Part shown: in pieces, positions 8,268-16,747 of the stretch
Numbering within the stretch: the first letter of the stretch is position 1
Layout of the letters: the number at the start of each line of letters is the position of its first letter
From: Corallococcus terminator
Lineage (GTDB): Bacteria > Myxococcota > Myxococcia > Myxococcales > Myxococcaceae
Direction: 5' to 3'
NCBI RefSeq assembly: GCF_003611635.1
Contig: NZ_RAVZ01000062.1
Location: forward strand, 1-34,404
DNA length: 34,404 bases
Notes under the pieces: model-generated
Seen by the model: the letters and a program-made list of their open reading frames with translations, nothing else
The model's database searches: none
What the model was told of the DNA's origin: nothing
Made by a program: the position numbers and the translations under genes

Positions 8268-9131
8268 CTAGCCAGTTTCACCGTCGGTGCTGGGCGGGGT
8301 CCAATCCAGGGCCGTCCCACACCGCTTGCAGAAGCGCGCATCCGGGTCATGACCCTGTGCGCCACAACCCGGGCAGGCCTGGGTGTCCACGTGCTGACGC
8401 GTGGCGGCAGCCAGCTCCACCGACACGATGCCCGTGGGCACCGCGATGATGCCGTAGCCCATCACCATCAGGATGGACGCTAGGAACTGCCCCGTGACGG
8501 TCTTGGGCGTGATGTCGCCAAAGCCCACCGTCGTCATCGTCACGATGGCCCAGTACATGGACCGGGGAATGCTGTCGAAGCCGTTCGCCTCACCCTCCAC
8601 CATGTACATGAGCGCGCCCATGATGACGTCGATGCTCAGCACCGTGCCCAGGAAGACGATGATCTTCGGGCGGCTGGCACGCAGCGCCGTCATCAGCACC
8701 TCCGCCTGTCCCAGCAGGTGCCCCAGCTTGAGGATGCGGAAGACGCGCAACAGGCGCAGCACCCGCACCACCAGCAGCGTCTGCGCCCCGGGGAAGACCA
8801 CGCTCAGGAACGACGGCAACAGCGCCATCAGGTCCACGATGCCGAAGAAGCTGCGCGCGTAGTGCAGGGGGCGGCGCACCGCGATGAGCCGCAGCACGTA
8901 CTCCAGCGCGAAGAGCACGGTGAAGACCCACTCGGCCACGTGCAGCGCGTGACTGTGGTGGAGGCGCACCTGCGACACGCTCTCCAGCATCACCGCCGCC
9001 ACGCTGAACACGATGGCCCACAGCAGGGCCACGTCGAACGCCTTCCCCGCCGGAGTGTCCGCTTCGAAGATGACGGTGTGCAGGCGGGCGCGGAAACCGC
9101 CCGCGGGGCTCTGCTCGGAAGGCCGGTTCAC
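8268..9131 (-). CDS. Voltage-gated-type ion (K+) channel with C-terminal zinc ribbon
   Basis: A 287-residue protein from the GTG at 9131; another GTG at 9233 would add 34 residues of low-complexity sequence and is less likely, though neither start has a strong ribosome site. It has the six-helix ion_trans layout. S4 carries arginines every third residue (VRVLRLLRVFRILK, about 122-135), a pore helix follows, and TVGFGD (201-206) is a K+-type selectivity filter. After S6 comes a four-Cys zinc ribbon, CPGC at 253-256 and CKRC at 268-271, before a short acidic tail. The channel should pass K+ across the inner membrane, and the ribbon may bind a partner or sense metal or redox. It is probably co-transcribed with the methyltransferase gene downstream. 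Confidence 0.88.
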   Translation of the reverse strand: MNRPSEQSPAGGFRARLHTVIFEADTPAGKAFDVALLWAIVFSVAAVMLESVSQVRLHHSHALHVAEWVFTVLFALEYVLRLIAVRRPLHYARSFFGIVDLMALLPSFLSVVFPGAQTLLVVRVLRLLRVFRILKLGHLLGQAEVLMTALRASRPKIIVFLGTVLSIDVIMGALMYMVEGEANGFDSIPRSMYWAIVTMTTVGFGDITPKTVTGQFLASILMVMGYGIIAVPTGIVSVELAAATRQHVDTQACPGCGAQGHDPDARFCKRCGTALDWTPPSTDGETG

Positions 9132-9261
9132 GGCCTCGCAGCTTAGGCGCAATCCCCCGTCCGTCGAGGAAGGTGGACGCCCCGTCCCAGCAACGGCGTC
9201 CTCGCGGCGGAACGTTCGCCACCGCCATTGCACCTGGACTTGCGCCCGCGTTGCTCCCAGC

Positions 9262-9293
9262 CATGCCAGGGGCCACCGTCACCGGCTGGCATG
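9262..9293. promoter_or_regulatory. Inverted repeat in a divergent promoter region
   Basis: CATGCCAG (9262-9269) and CTGGCATG (9286-9293) form an 8-bp inverted repeat with a 16-base spacer, between the divergent ion channel and DUF4239 genes. The centre-to-centre distance of 24 bases (just over two helical turns) would suit a dimeric repressor or activator. No regulator is linked nearby. Confidence 0.25.
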
Positions 9294-9336
9294 CCGTGGC
9301 GTGGTCCTGACGTGGGTCGAGGCTGGAGGGTGGAGC

Positions 9337-10104
9337 ATGGTGGTGGGATTACTCGACATCCTCCCGACGTGGGTGCTCGCCCTGGGGGTGATGGGGCTCA
9401 TCTTCGTGGCCCTGGAGGCGGGCTTCCGTCTCAGCCACCGCCGACCCGGGCTCGATGAGGCGTCCGCGCTCCAGGCCTCGGTGCTCGGTCTGGTGGCGCT
9501 GCTGCTGTCCTTCTCCTTCTCCATGGCGGAGGAGCGCTTCAGTCAGCGGCGCGACCTTGTCGTCAAGGAAGCCAACGCCATTGGCACCCTCTACCTGCGC
9601 AGCGGCTTTCTTCCCGAACCCACGCGCGGAGAGATGCGGACCCGGTTGCGCCGCTATGTCGACCTCCGACTGGAGGCGTACGTATTCGTGGGGGACCGGG
9701 AGCGCTTCACCCAGCTCCGAACCGAGGCGGATCAGATTCAGGGGGAACTCTGGTCACTGCTGGATGCAATCGTGCTCCAGCAGCCGACAGGCATCCAGAC
9801 CCTCACCACCCAGGCGCTCAATGACGTCATCGACGTCTCCGCCGAACGCCTCTCGGCCGCCCGGAACCTCATCCCGGACACCATTTTCGTCCTCCTGCTC
9901 ATCGGGGTCCTCGGCTCGGGGTTGCTGCTGGGCTATCAGCCCGAAACCCACTCGCGCGGGTGGATCTGCTGGACGGTCTTCACGGTGATGCTGACCGCCG
10001 TCATGTTCACCCTGCTGGACCTGGACCTTCCCGACCGCGGCCGCATCCGCACGAGCCAGCAACCCCTGCACGAACTCCGGCAGCAGATGGAGTCCATTCC
10101 CTGA
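9337..10104 (+). CDS. DUF4239 (bestrophin-like) membrane protein
   Basis: A 255-residue protein. The ATG at 9337 follows a good purine-rich ribosome site (GGAGGGTGGA), and longer in-frame starts run into the opposite gene. Two N-terminal transmembrane segments (about 8-28 and 43-63) precede the family signature RRDLVVKEANAIGTLYLRS (about 70-88). An amphipathic soluble region follows, then a C-terminal pair of transmembrane segments (about 172-190 and 200-222). DUF4239 proteins resemble bestrophins and are suspected anion or small-solute channels; the function here is not proven. It is divergent from the ion channel gene. The alpha/beta hydrolase gene follows after 76 bp, with its own ribosome site. 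Confidence 0.85.
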   Translation: MVVGLLDILPTWVLALGVMGLIFVALEAGFRLSHRRPGLDEASALQASVLGLVALLLSFSFSMAEERFSQRRDLVVKEANAIGTLYLRSGFLPEPTRGEMRTRLRRYVDLRLEAYVFVGDRERFTQLRTEADQIQGELWSLLDAIVLQQPTGIQTLTTQALNDVIDVSAERLSAARNLIPDTIFVLLLIGVLGSGLLLGYQPETHSRGWICWTVFTVMLTAVMFTLLDLDLPDRGRIRTSQQPLHELRQQMESIP

Positions 10105-10180
10105 TGCAATCAGGGCAGGCCCTGGCCGTTCCTGGGAGACGGAGCGCACGAACGCGCCGAAGCCCCCAGGAGCCCAGACC

Positions 10181-11287
10181 ATGCAAGACGCAACGCGGCG
10201 CACCTTCCTTCCCCTGCTCGGCCTGGGTGTGTCGCTGATGGCGGGCCTGGCCACCGCGGAGGAGGAAGCACCCCCCACGCCCCAGGCCGTCATGCGCGAG
10301 GCGCGCCGCAGCGTGCTCCCGGATGGCATCGAGAAGGCGGAGGCGGTCCGCATCGGCGGCATCGACCAGTGGATTTCGGTCCGGGGACGCCACCGGGACA
10401 ACCCGCTGCTGCTCTTCCTGCACGGAGGCCCGGGCTTCACGTCCCTGCCGTCCTCGTACTTCTACCAGGGCGAATGGGAGGAGTTCTTCACCGTCGCGCA
10501 CTGGGACCAGCGGGGCGCGGGGAAGACGCATGCGCTCAACGCCCCGGACAAGGTGCGCCCCACCCTGACCATGGACCGCATGGTGGCCGACGCCGAGGAG
10601 GTGGTCGGCTACCTGCGCAAGACCTACGGCAAGAAGCGCATCGTGCTCGTGGGGCACAGTTGGGGCACCGTGCTCGGGGTGAAGCTCGCGCAGCGGCATC
10701 CGGAATGGTTCGACGCCTATGTCGGCATCAGCCAGGTCGTGGACATCCCCCGCAACGAAGCACTGGGCTACGAGGCCACGCTCAAGGCGGCTCGCGCGGA
10801 TGGCAACGCGAAGGCCGTCGCGGAGCTGGAGGCGCTCGCGCCCTATCCGGATCCGAAGGACGCCGCGCGACAGTTGGCGAACCTGCCGAAGGAGCGCCGG
10901 TGGCTGTCGCGCTATGAGAGCTACAACTGGCGCGACCGGAGCTGGCACGGCGCGGACGTCTGGCGCTTCAGCCCGGACGTTTCAGAGAAGGACCTCCAGG
11001 CGCGGGATGAAGGCCTGGACGCGAGCTTCGTGGCGCTCTGGGGCGCCATCTCCCAGGTGGACTTCACGCCGGTGAAGCGCTTCGCCTGCCCGATGTTCTT
11101 CTTTCACGGACGGCATGACCTCACCACGTCCGCGCGCCTCATCGAGCCCTGGTACGACACCCTCCAGGCGCCCTCGAAGAAGCTCGTCTGGTTCGAGGAC
11201 TCCGCCCACATGGTGCACGAGGAGGAGCCCGGCAAGGTGCTCGTCCGACTCGTGCAGGACGTGCTTCCGCTCACTCGGGGGAAGTAG
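10181..11287 (+). CDS. Exported alpha/beta hydrolase, proline-iminopeptidase-like
   Basis: A 368-residue protein with an N-terminal twin-arginine-like signal (TRRTFLPLLGLG, residues 5-16) and probable cleavage after ATA near 24-26. An AGGAG ribosome site precedes the ATG. The fold is alpha/beta hydrolase: oxyanion HGGPG (81-85), DQRGAGKT (109-116), nucleophile elbow GHSWGT with Ser160, acid Asp313 in HGRHD and catalytic His in DSAHMVH (H343 or H346). HGGPG with GHSWGT is typical of the prolyl iminopeptidase group (peptidase S33), although such proteins often act on esters or amides other than N-terminal proline. It would work in the periplasm or outside the cell. Its substrate cannot be read from context. 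Confidence 0.88.
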   Translation: MQDATRRTFLPLLGLGVSLMAGLATAEEEAPPTPQAVMREARRSVLPDGIEKAEAVRIGGIDQWISVRGRHRDNPLLLFLHGGPGFTSLPSSYFYQGEWEEFFTVAHWDQRGAGKTHALNAPDKVRPTLTMDRMVADAEEVVGYLRKTYGKKRIVLVGHSWGTVLGVKLAQRHPEWFDAYVGISQVVDIPRNEALGYEATLKAARADGNAKAVAELEALAPYPDPKDAARQLANLPKERRWLSRYESYNWRDRSWHGADVWRFSPDVSEKDLQARDEGLDASFVALWGAISQVDFTPVKRFACPMFFFHGRHDLTTSARLIEPWYDTLQAPSKKLVWFEDSAHMVHEEEPGKVLVRLVQDVLPLTRGK

Positions 11288-11310
11288 CGCTTCTGCCTTG
11301 GAAGAAGAGA

Positions 11311-11352
11311 GGACGGAACCCGGGCCCCTTTGGAAACACCCGGGTTCCGTCC
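11311..11352. terminator. Strong hairpin between alpha/beta hydrolase and actP
   Basis: GGACGGAACCCGGG (11311-11324) and CCCGGGTTCCGTCC (11339-11352) form a perfect 14-bp stem with a 14-nt loop in the 112-bp gap between convergent genes. It is well placed to end both transcripts, including the acetate operon. No long U-tract is present. Confidence 0.65.
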
Positions 11353-11399
11353 CTGTCCCCCACGTCGAGGAAGAAACCGTGGAGGACCGCCGAGCAGCT

Positions 11400-13025
11400 T
11401 CAAACCTTGTGCGGAGCCTCCGGGATGCCGGGCGGCACCGAGCCCGCCACGCCGGGCGGCGTCACCACCGGGGGCGGAACCAGCGCGCCCACGTGCATGC
11501 GGTGCTGCACCTCCGCGAACCGCCGTGACGCCTCCGCCTCCGGCGACAGCAGCGACACAATCCAGCCCACGAAGAACGACAGCGGAATCGTCACGAGCCC
11601 CGGGTTCTTCAGCGGGAAGGGCGCCGACGCGTGCCCCAAGAGCTCCACCTGCACCGTGGGCGACAGGAAGATGAGCAGCACCGCGCTGAAGGCGCCGGTC
11701 AGCATGCTCGCCACCGCGCCGCGCGTGGTGAAGCCCTTCCACATCATGGACAGCAGCAGCGCCGGGAAGTTCGCGCTCGCCGCGATGGCGAACGCCAGGC
11801 CCACCATGAAGGCCACGTTCTGCCCCTTGAACACGACGCCCAGGATGATGGCCAGCACGCCCAGCAGGAGGCTTGCCAGTCGCGCCACCTTGAGCTGTTC
11901 GCTCTCCGGCGCGTGGCCCTTGCGCACCACGTGCGACCACAGGTCGTGCGACAGCGCCGCCGCGCCCGACAGCGTCAGGCCCGCGACCACCGCGAGAATG
12001 GTGGCGAAGGACACCGCGGCGATGAAGCCCAGGAAGCCCGTGCCGCCCACCACCTCCGCGAGCATGGGCGCCGCCATGTTGCCGCCCTTGTCCACCGCCG
12101 TGATGCCCTGCCGGCCCACCAGCACCGCCGCGCCGAAGCCCAGCACGAACGTCACCAGGTAGAAGAAGCCGATGAGGCCCGTGGCGTAGAACACGCTCGT
12201 GCGCGCCGCCTTCGCGTTGGGCACCGTGTAGAAGCGCATCAGGATGTGCGGCAGGCCCGCCGTGCCGAACATCAGCGCCACGCCCAGGGAGATGGTCTCC
12301 AGCGGGTTGGCCACCAGCTTGCCCGGGGCCAGCACCTCCGGCCCGTACATCTTCGCCGCCTCGTTGAAGAGCGCCGCGGGGTTCATGCCGAACTTCCACA
12401 GCACCGCCACCGCCAGCGCGGACGCGCCGCCCAGCAGCAGCACCGCCTTCACGATCTGCACCCACGTCGTGGCGATCATCCCGCCGAACAGCACGTAGAG
12501 GATCATCACCGCGCCCACGATGACCACGGCCATCTCATACGACAGGCCGAAGAGCAGGTGGATGAGGTTGCCCGCGCCCACCATCTGGGCAATCAGATAG
12601 AAGACGACGACGGTGAGCGTGCCCACCGCGGCGGACAGGCGCACCGGGGTCTGCTTCAGCCGGTAGGCCACCGCGTCCGCGAAGGTGTACTTGCCCAGGT
12701 TTCGCAGGGGCTCCGCGATGAGGAACGTCACCACCGGCCAGCCCACCAGCCAGCCCACCGAATAGATGAGCCCGTCGAACCCCGACGTGGCCACGAGCCC
12801 CGCGATGCCCAGGAAGCTCGCGGCGCTCATGAAGTCGCCCGCGAGCGCGAAGCCGTTCTGCACCGCGCTGATGTTGCCGCCGGCGGCGAAGAACTCGGAG
12901 GTCGTCTTGGTGCGGCGCGCGGCCCAGTAGGTGATGGCCAGCGTGATGCTGACGAAGATGAGGAAGAAGACGATGGCCGTCGTGTTGGGCTGGCCAATCT
13001 GGGAGCCCGCGGTCGAGGGATTCAT
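11400..13025 (-). CDS. actP: Cation/acetate symporter ActP
   Basis: A 541-residue sodium:solute symporter (SSS) with about 13 hydrophobic segments. The N-terminal part shows the ActP pattern: [22 protein letters not shown] (about 43-64) and the following [15 protein letters not shown], which belong to the Na+-binding core region. Acetate-specific ActP family features continue through [13 protein letters not shown]. It takes up acetate and other short carboxylates with a cation. It lies 16 bp downstream of a DUF485 gene, the usual partner (yjcH-actP in E. coli), at the end of the porin-acs-DUF485-actP operon. The 3' end is followed by a strong hairpin. Confidence 0.95.
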   Translation of the reverse strand: MNPSTAGSQIGQPNTTAIVFFLIFVSITLAITYWAARRTKTTSEFFAAGGNISAVQNGFALAGDFMSAASFLGIAGLVATSGFDGLIYSVGWLVGWPVVTFLIAEPLRNLGKYTFADAVAYRLKQTPVRLSAAVGTLTVVVFYLIAQMVGAGNLIHLLFGLSYEMAVVIVGAVMILYVLFGGMIATTWVQIVKAVLLLGGASALAVAVLWKFGMNPAALFNEAAKMYGPEVLAPGKLVANPLETISLGVALMFGTAGLPHILMRFYTVPNAKAARTSVFYATGLIGFFYLVTFVLGFGAAVLVGRQGITAVDKGGNMAAPMLAEVVGGTGFLGFIAAVSFATILAVVAGLTLSGAAALSHDLWSHVVRKGHAPESEQLKVARLASLLLGVLAIILGVVFKGQNVAFMVGLAFAIAASANFPALLLSMMWKGFTTRGAVASMLTGAFSAVLLIFLSPTVQVELLGHASAPFPLKNPGLVTIPLSFFVGWIVSLLSPEAEASRRFAEVQHRMHVGALVPPPVVTPPGVAGSVPPGIPEAPHKV

Positions 13026-13041
13026 GGAGTGCCCTTTCGGC

Positions 13042-13320
13042 TTAGCGGCGCAGCTCGTCGAGGATGTGGTCGTACTTGCGGTTGGCCCACAGGATGTAGA
13101 GGCCCGTCAGCACCCAGGCGACCAGGATGGTGACCGCGCCCAACACGATGCCGATGGACAGCCCCGGCACGAGCTGCTGCCCCATCAGCGGCCGGTTGAA
13201 CGCCACGAGCAGGATGAAGCCCAGGTACGTCACGAGCATCGCCACCGTGAGCGCTCCCGCCACGCGCCAGCGCGCGGCGGCGAGTGCCTTCAGGACATCG
13301 TCCTTGGAATTGCCATACAT
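13042..13320 (-). CDS. DUF485 small membrane protein (YjcH family)
   Basis: A 92-residue protein with two transmembrane segments (about 20-42 and 52-78), separated by a short loop with an Arg-Pro pair ([10 protein letters not shown]). The start is the ATG at 13320. DUF485 proteins are nearly always encoded just ahead of actP and probably assist the symporter in the inner membrane, although their exact job is unsettled. Here the gene lies 43 bp after acs and 16 bp before actP, matching the acs-yjcH-actP order of enterobacteria. Confidence 0.92.
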   Translation of the reverse strand: MYGNSKDDVLKALAAARWRVAGALTVAMLVTYLGFILLVAFNRPLMGQQLVPGLSIGIVLGAVTILVAWVLTGLYILWANRKYDHILDELRR

Positions 13321-13363
13321 CGGTGTGCCTCCTCGGCGGTGAAAGGGAAGGGACCGCGGGACT

Positions 13364-15328
13364 TCAGCGTCGCGAGGCCGGAGGCAGCCCCTTGGTCAAC
13401 AGTTCGTCCAGCACCGCGGGGTCCGCCAGCGTGCTGGCGTCGCCCAGGTTCTCCGTCTCACCGCTGGCGATCTTCCGCAGCATGCGGCGCAGGATCTTCC
13501 CCGAGCGCGTCTTGGGCAGGCCCGACACCAGCACCACCCGGTCCGGCGCGGCGATGGGCCCGATGACGTGGCGCACCTGCTCGCGCAGCGCGCCCATCAT
13601 CTTCTCGTCCGGCGTGCGCACGAAGTCCGGCTTCACCGTCACGAAGGCGCACACGCCGGTGCCCTTCAGGTCGTGCGGGTAGCCCACCACGGCGGCCTCG
13701 GCGACGGCCTCGTGCGCCACGAGCGCGCTCTCCACCTCCGCGGTGCCCAGCCGGTGGCCGGACACGTTGAGCACGTCGTCCACGCGGCCGGTGATCCAGT
13801 AGTAGCCGTCCTCGTCGCGGCGGCAGCCGTCGCCGGTGAAGTACAGGGGCAGGAACCGCGCGTAGTACGTCTCCACGAAGCGCTCGTGGTGGCCGTACAG
13901 CGTCCGGGCCTGACCCGGCCAGGAGCGCGCCAGACACAGGTTGCCGCTGACGCCGTTGCCCTCCAGCACCTTGCCCTCTTCATCCACCAGCACCGGCTCC
14001 ACGCCGAAGAAGGGCAGGGTGGCGCTGCCGGGCTTGCACGGCGTCGCTCCGGGCAGGGGCGCGATGAGGATGCCGCCCGTCTCCGTCTGCCACCAGGTGT
14101 CCACCACGGGGCAGCGGCCCTCGCCCACCACGTCGTGGTACCAGCGCCACACCTCCGGATTGATGGGCTCGCCCACGCTGCCCAGCAGGCGCAGCGACTT
14201 GCGGGAGGACTTCGTGACGAACGCGTCGCCCTCCTTGATGAGGGAGCGCAGCGCGGTGGGCGCGGTGTAGAGCGTGGTGGCCTTCACGTCGTCCACCACC
14301 TGCCAGAGGCGGCCCGCGTCGGGCCACGTGGGCGTGGACTCGAAGAGGACCGTGGTGGTGCCGGTGGAGAGCGGGCCGTACAGGAGGTACGAATGTCCCG
14401 TCACCCAGCCCACGTCCGCGGTGCAGAAGTGCACGTCGTCCGGCTGCGTGTCGAAGACGTAGCGGAACGTGGTGGCGGCGTACACGAGGTAGCCCGCCGT
14501 CGTGTGCATTACGCCCTTGGGCTTCCCGGTGGAGCCCGACGTGTAGAGGATGAAGAGCGGATCCTCGGAGTCCATCCACTCCGCGGGGCACACGCCCCGG
14601 TGCTTCTTCACCTCCACGTCCAGCCAGTGGTCGCGGCCCTCGCGCATCGGCACTTCCTTGGCCGTGCGGCGCACGACGAGGACGGACGTCACCTGCGTGA
14701 GGCCCTCCAGGGCCTCGTCGGTGATGGCCTTGGTCGCCACGTTCTTGGGGCCGCGCGGGCCTTCATTGGCGGTGACGACGAGCTTCGCGCCGCAGTCCAG
14801 CACGCGCTCGCGCAGCGAGTCCGCGGAGAAGCCGGCGAACACCACGGAGTGCACCGCCCCGATGCGGGCGCACGCGAGCATCGTGTACGCGAGCTCCGGC
14901 ACCATGGGCAGGTACACGATGACGCGGTCGCCCTTCTTCACGCCGTGCGCCTTGAGCACGTTGGCCACGCGGCCGACATGGTGTTGCAGGTCGCGGAAGG
15001 TGATGACCTCGTAGTCGCCGGGCGTGTTCTTCGCCCAGATGATGGCGGCCTTGTCCGGGCGCGCCTTCGCGTGGCGGTCCACGCAGTTGACGGTGACGTT
15101 GAGCCTTCCGCCCCCGAACCAGGTGAAGTCGGCGGCCTGCTCGTTCACCTCGCGGAGGGTGTCCGGCGGGTGGAACCAGGTGAGCTGCCGGGCCTGTTCG
15201 CCCCAGAAGGCGTCGGGCGCGTCCAGGCTCTGACGGTAGAGGCGCTGGTAGTCCTCCAGGCTCTTCACGTGGGCGGTGCGGCGGAAGGCTTCCTTGGGCG
15301 CGACGAGCAGGTCCTGAGCGGGTGCCAT
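13364..15328 (-). CDS. acsA: Acetyl-CoA synthetase (AMP-forming)
   Basis: A 654-residue enzyme, full length for the family, that turns acetate, ATP and CoA into acetyl-CoA, AMP and PPi in the cytoplasm. Visible motifs are the adenylate-forming loop YTSGSTGKPKG, the substrate-pocket and ATP motif WWQTETGG, YFTGDG, the hinge region WITGRVDDVLNVSGHRLGT, and the C-terminal PKTRSGKILRR. The last motif contains Lys611, equivalent to the lysine whose acetylation by Pat-type enzymes switches off Acs. No acetyltransferase or deacetylase gene is linked. It follows the porin gene by 12 bp and precedes the DUF485 and actP genes, forming a complete uptake-plus-activation operon for acetate. Confidence 0.96.
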   Translation of the reverse strand: MAPAQDLLVAPKEAFRRTAHVKSLEDYQRLYRQSLDAPDAFWGEQARQLTWFHPPDTLREVNEQAADFTWFGGGRLNVTVNCVDRHAKARPDKAAIIWAKNTPGDYEVITFRDLQHHVGRVANVLKAHGVKKGDRVIVYLPMVPELAYTMLACARIGAVHSVVFAGFSADSLRERVLDCGAKLVVTANEGPRGPKNVATKAITDEALEGLTQVTSVLVVRRTAKEVPMREGRDHWLDVEVKKHRGVCPAEWMDSEDPLFILYTSGSTGKPKGVMHTTAGYLVYAATTFRYVFDTQPDDVHFCTADVGWVTGHSYLLYGPLSTGTTTVLFESTPTWPDAGRLWQVVDDVKATTLYTAPTALRSLIKEGDAFVTKSSRKSLRLLGSVGEPINPEVWRWYHDVVGEGRCPVVDTWWQTETGGILIAPLPGATPCKPGSATLPFFGVEPVLVDEEGKVLEGNGVSGNLCLARSWPGQARTLYGHHERFVETYYARFLPLYFTGDGCRRDEDGYYWITGRVDDVLNVSGHRLGTAEVESALVAHEAVAEAAVVGYPHDLKGTGVCAFVTVKPDFVRTPDEKMMGALREQVRHVIGPIAAPDRVVLVSGLPKTRSGKILRRMLRKIASGETENLGDASTLADPAVLDELLTKGLPPASRR

Positions 15329-15340
15329 GGCGGAGGGTCC

Positions 15341-16444
15341 TCAGTAGAAGAGCTGGAGCTGGGCGGTGCCGGTGATGCCCGTGGAGGCATGGGCGATGTC
15401 CCCCACGCGCGACACGGCCACTTCCGTCTTCAGGTTGAAGGTGTGCTTCTGGAACCAGATGTTGAAGCCGGGGCGCAGCGTGAGCAGGTCCTGCGCCGCC
15501 ACGCGCCCGTTGAAGTACTCGCCGGAGATGATGGGCTGCACGATGCCGATGCGGTAACCCATCTCCACGAAGAAGCCCGTGCCGCTGCGCGGGTTGTCGA
15601 AGCCCTGCTGCCAGGAGAAGACGTTGCTCTGGAAGACGAACTCCTGGTCCGCGCCCACCGGCACGTCCAGGAACACGTCCGCCGCGAGCGCCACGGCGTC
15701 ATGCACGCCGGACGCGGTGGCGATGGCGGAGTACTGGTAGTCGCCGCCCACGCCGAACGACAACATCGGCTGGTCGGTGAAGTAGATGCCCCGGAGGAAC
15801 TGGTCGTACTCGCGGCCCAGCACGTTGTAGCGCGCGTGGCCCACGACGCGCGGCAGGTCGTCCGGGTTGACCACCTGCCCGTTCTCCAGCTTCGCGCCCT
15901 CCACGCCGTTGAGGATGGCCGCGCGGTATGTGAATGGACCCGCGAAGCCGCGCACCTGCACGCCCATGTCGCGCCAGATCTTCCCCACGCCCAGCGGGTA
16001 GCGGATGAGGTCGGAGTGGTAGTCCACCGTCTGGAGCGCGATGGCGCCCTGCAACGCCTGGTGCGACAGCGGCGCGAGGATGAAGCCCGCCTCCACCCAC
16101 ATCTTGTCGGCGACCTCGTAGGCGATGGTCGCGTCCTGGATGAAGAAGGCCGGATTCCAGTCGCCGTTCTTGCCCAGGTTCGGCTGGTCGGTGTCGATGA
16201 AGAACGACAGCCGCTTGGTGATGGAGCCGAAGACGAGCAGCCGCACCCGGCGCAGGAAGAAGTCCGTGCCCACGCCTCCCGTGGGCGCGCCGTCCTTCAC
16301 GAGCTGCATCTGCGGGTGCAGCAGCACGTCGACGTTGAGCACCGCGTCTTCGCCAAGCTGGATCTTCCCGGCCGCCGCGGGGAGCGCGGTCAGCAGGGCC
16401 GTCAGCACCATCCAGCGCGGCAGCAGGCTTGAGGCAGGGCGCAT
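15341..16444 (-). CDS. Outer-membrane porin of the OprO/P (phosphate-selective) family
   Basis: A 367-residue protein. A signal peptide with basic residues R2 and R10, a hydrophobic core and a likely cut after AAA near residue 25 leads to a chain of alternating strands. It includes FLRRVRLLVFGSI and FFIDTDQPNLGK, typical of the OprO/OprP 'phosphate-selective porin' family, and ends in a C-terminal aromatic (LFY) that marks beta-barrel proteins. Family members often transport substrates other than phosphate. First place in an operon with acs and actP suggests passage of acetate or similar acids. A sigma-54-like promoter would start RNA only about five bases before this ATG; Met12 is an alternative start but would give a signal without basic residues. 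Confidence 0.88.
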   Translation of the reverse strand: MRPASSLLPRWMVLTALLTALPAAAGKIQLGEDAVLNVDVLLHPQMQLVKDGAPTGGVGTDFFLRRVRLLVFGSITKRLSFFIDTDQPNLGKNGDWNPAFFIQDATIAYEVADKMWVEAGFILAPLSHQALQGAIALQTVDYHSDLIRYPLGVGKIWRDMGVQVRGFAGPFTYRAAILNGVEGAKLENGQVVNPDDLPRVVGHARYNVLGREYDQFLRGIYFTDQPMLSFGVGGDYQYSAIATASGVHDAVALAADVFLDVPVGADQEFVFQSNVFSWQQGFDNPRSGTGFFVEMGYRIGIVQPIISGEYFNGRVAAQDLLTLRPGFNIWFQKHTFNLKTEVAVSRVGDIAHASTGITGTAQLQLFY

Positions 16445-16459
16445 AGGCCCTGTCGCATG

Positions 16460-16475
16460 AGCAATGCCTGTTCCA
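16460..16475 (-). promoter_or_regulatory. Sigma-54-like -24/-12 element of the acetate operon
   Basis: The minus strand reads TGGAAC, five bases, then TTGCT. The GG and GC doublets have the correct spacing, with one mismatch to TGGCAC in the -24 element. Transcription would begin near 16449, just before the porin ATG at 16444, which is unusually close. The linked activator is a sigma-54 type, and phased GTAAC elements lie 100-171 bases upstream of this start. Confidence 0.45.
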
Positions 16476-16548
16476 CCCCCGCGTTCGTCGGGTTTCAGGA
16501 CCTTGGGGGTTGGCTCGCCGCGTCAGGATGTGGCGGAAGGTGACAGGG

Positions 16549-16620
16549 CGTTACCCCCCGTAACGATTCTCGCACTGCGTCGTAACGCCGGGGTAACACC
16601 GGAGTAACACCGGGTGACGC
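16549..16620. promoter_or_regulatory. Phased GTTAC/GTAAC operator array upstream of the acetate operon
   Basis: CGTTAC (16549-16554) and GTAACG (16560-16565) form an inverted repeat with a 5-base spacer. From 16582 there are three head-to-tail 11-bp units: GTAACGCCGGG, GTAACACCGGA and GTAACACCGGG (16582-16614), then a decayed copy GTGACGC from 16614. GTAAC thus recurs at 16560, 16582, 16593 and 16604, always in multiples of 11 bp on one DNA face. The array sits at enhancer distance from the sigma-54-like element at 16460-16475. The half-site resembles the TGTTAC/GTAACA half-sites remembered for Pseudomonas CbrB. The rest of 16445-16747 shows no gene. Confidence 0.6.
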
Positions 16621-16747
16621 GGCCACGCGATGCGTCAGCGTGGCCCCGTCCGTGTATCGCGAGACATGCGGACGCCCTTCAATGCAGGGCGCGCGGGCGG
16701 CGTGGGTCGGGCGGGAGGAGCGGGCCGCCGGGCGAGCCCCGGTGGGC

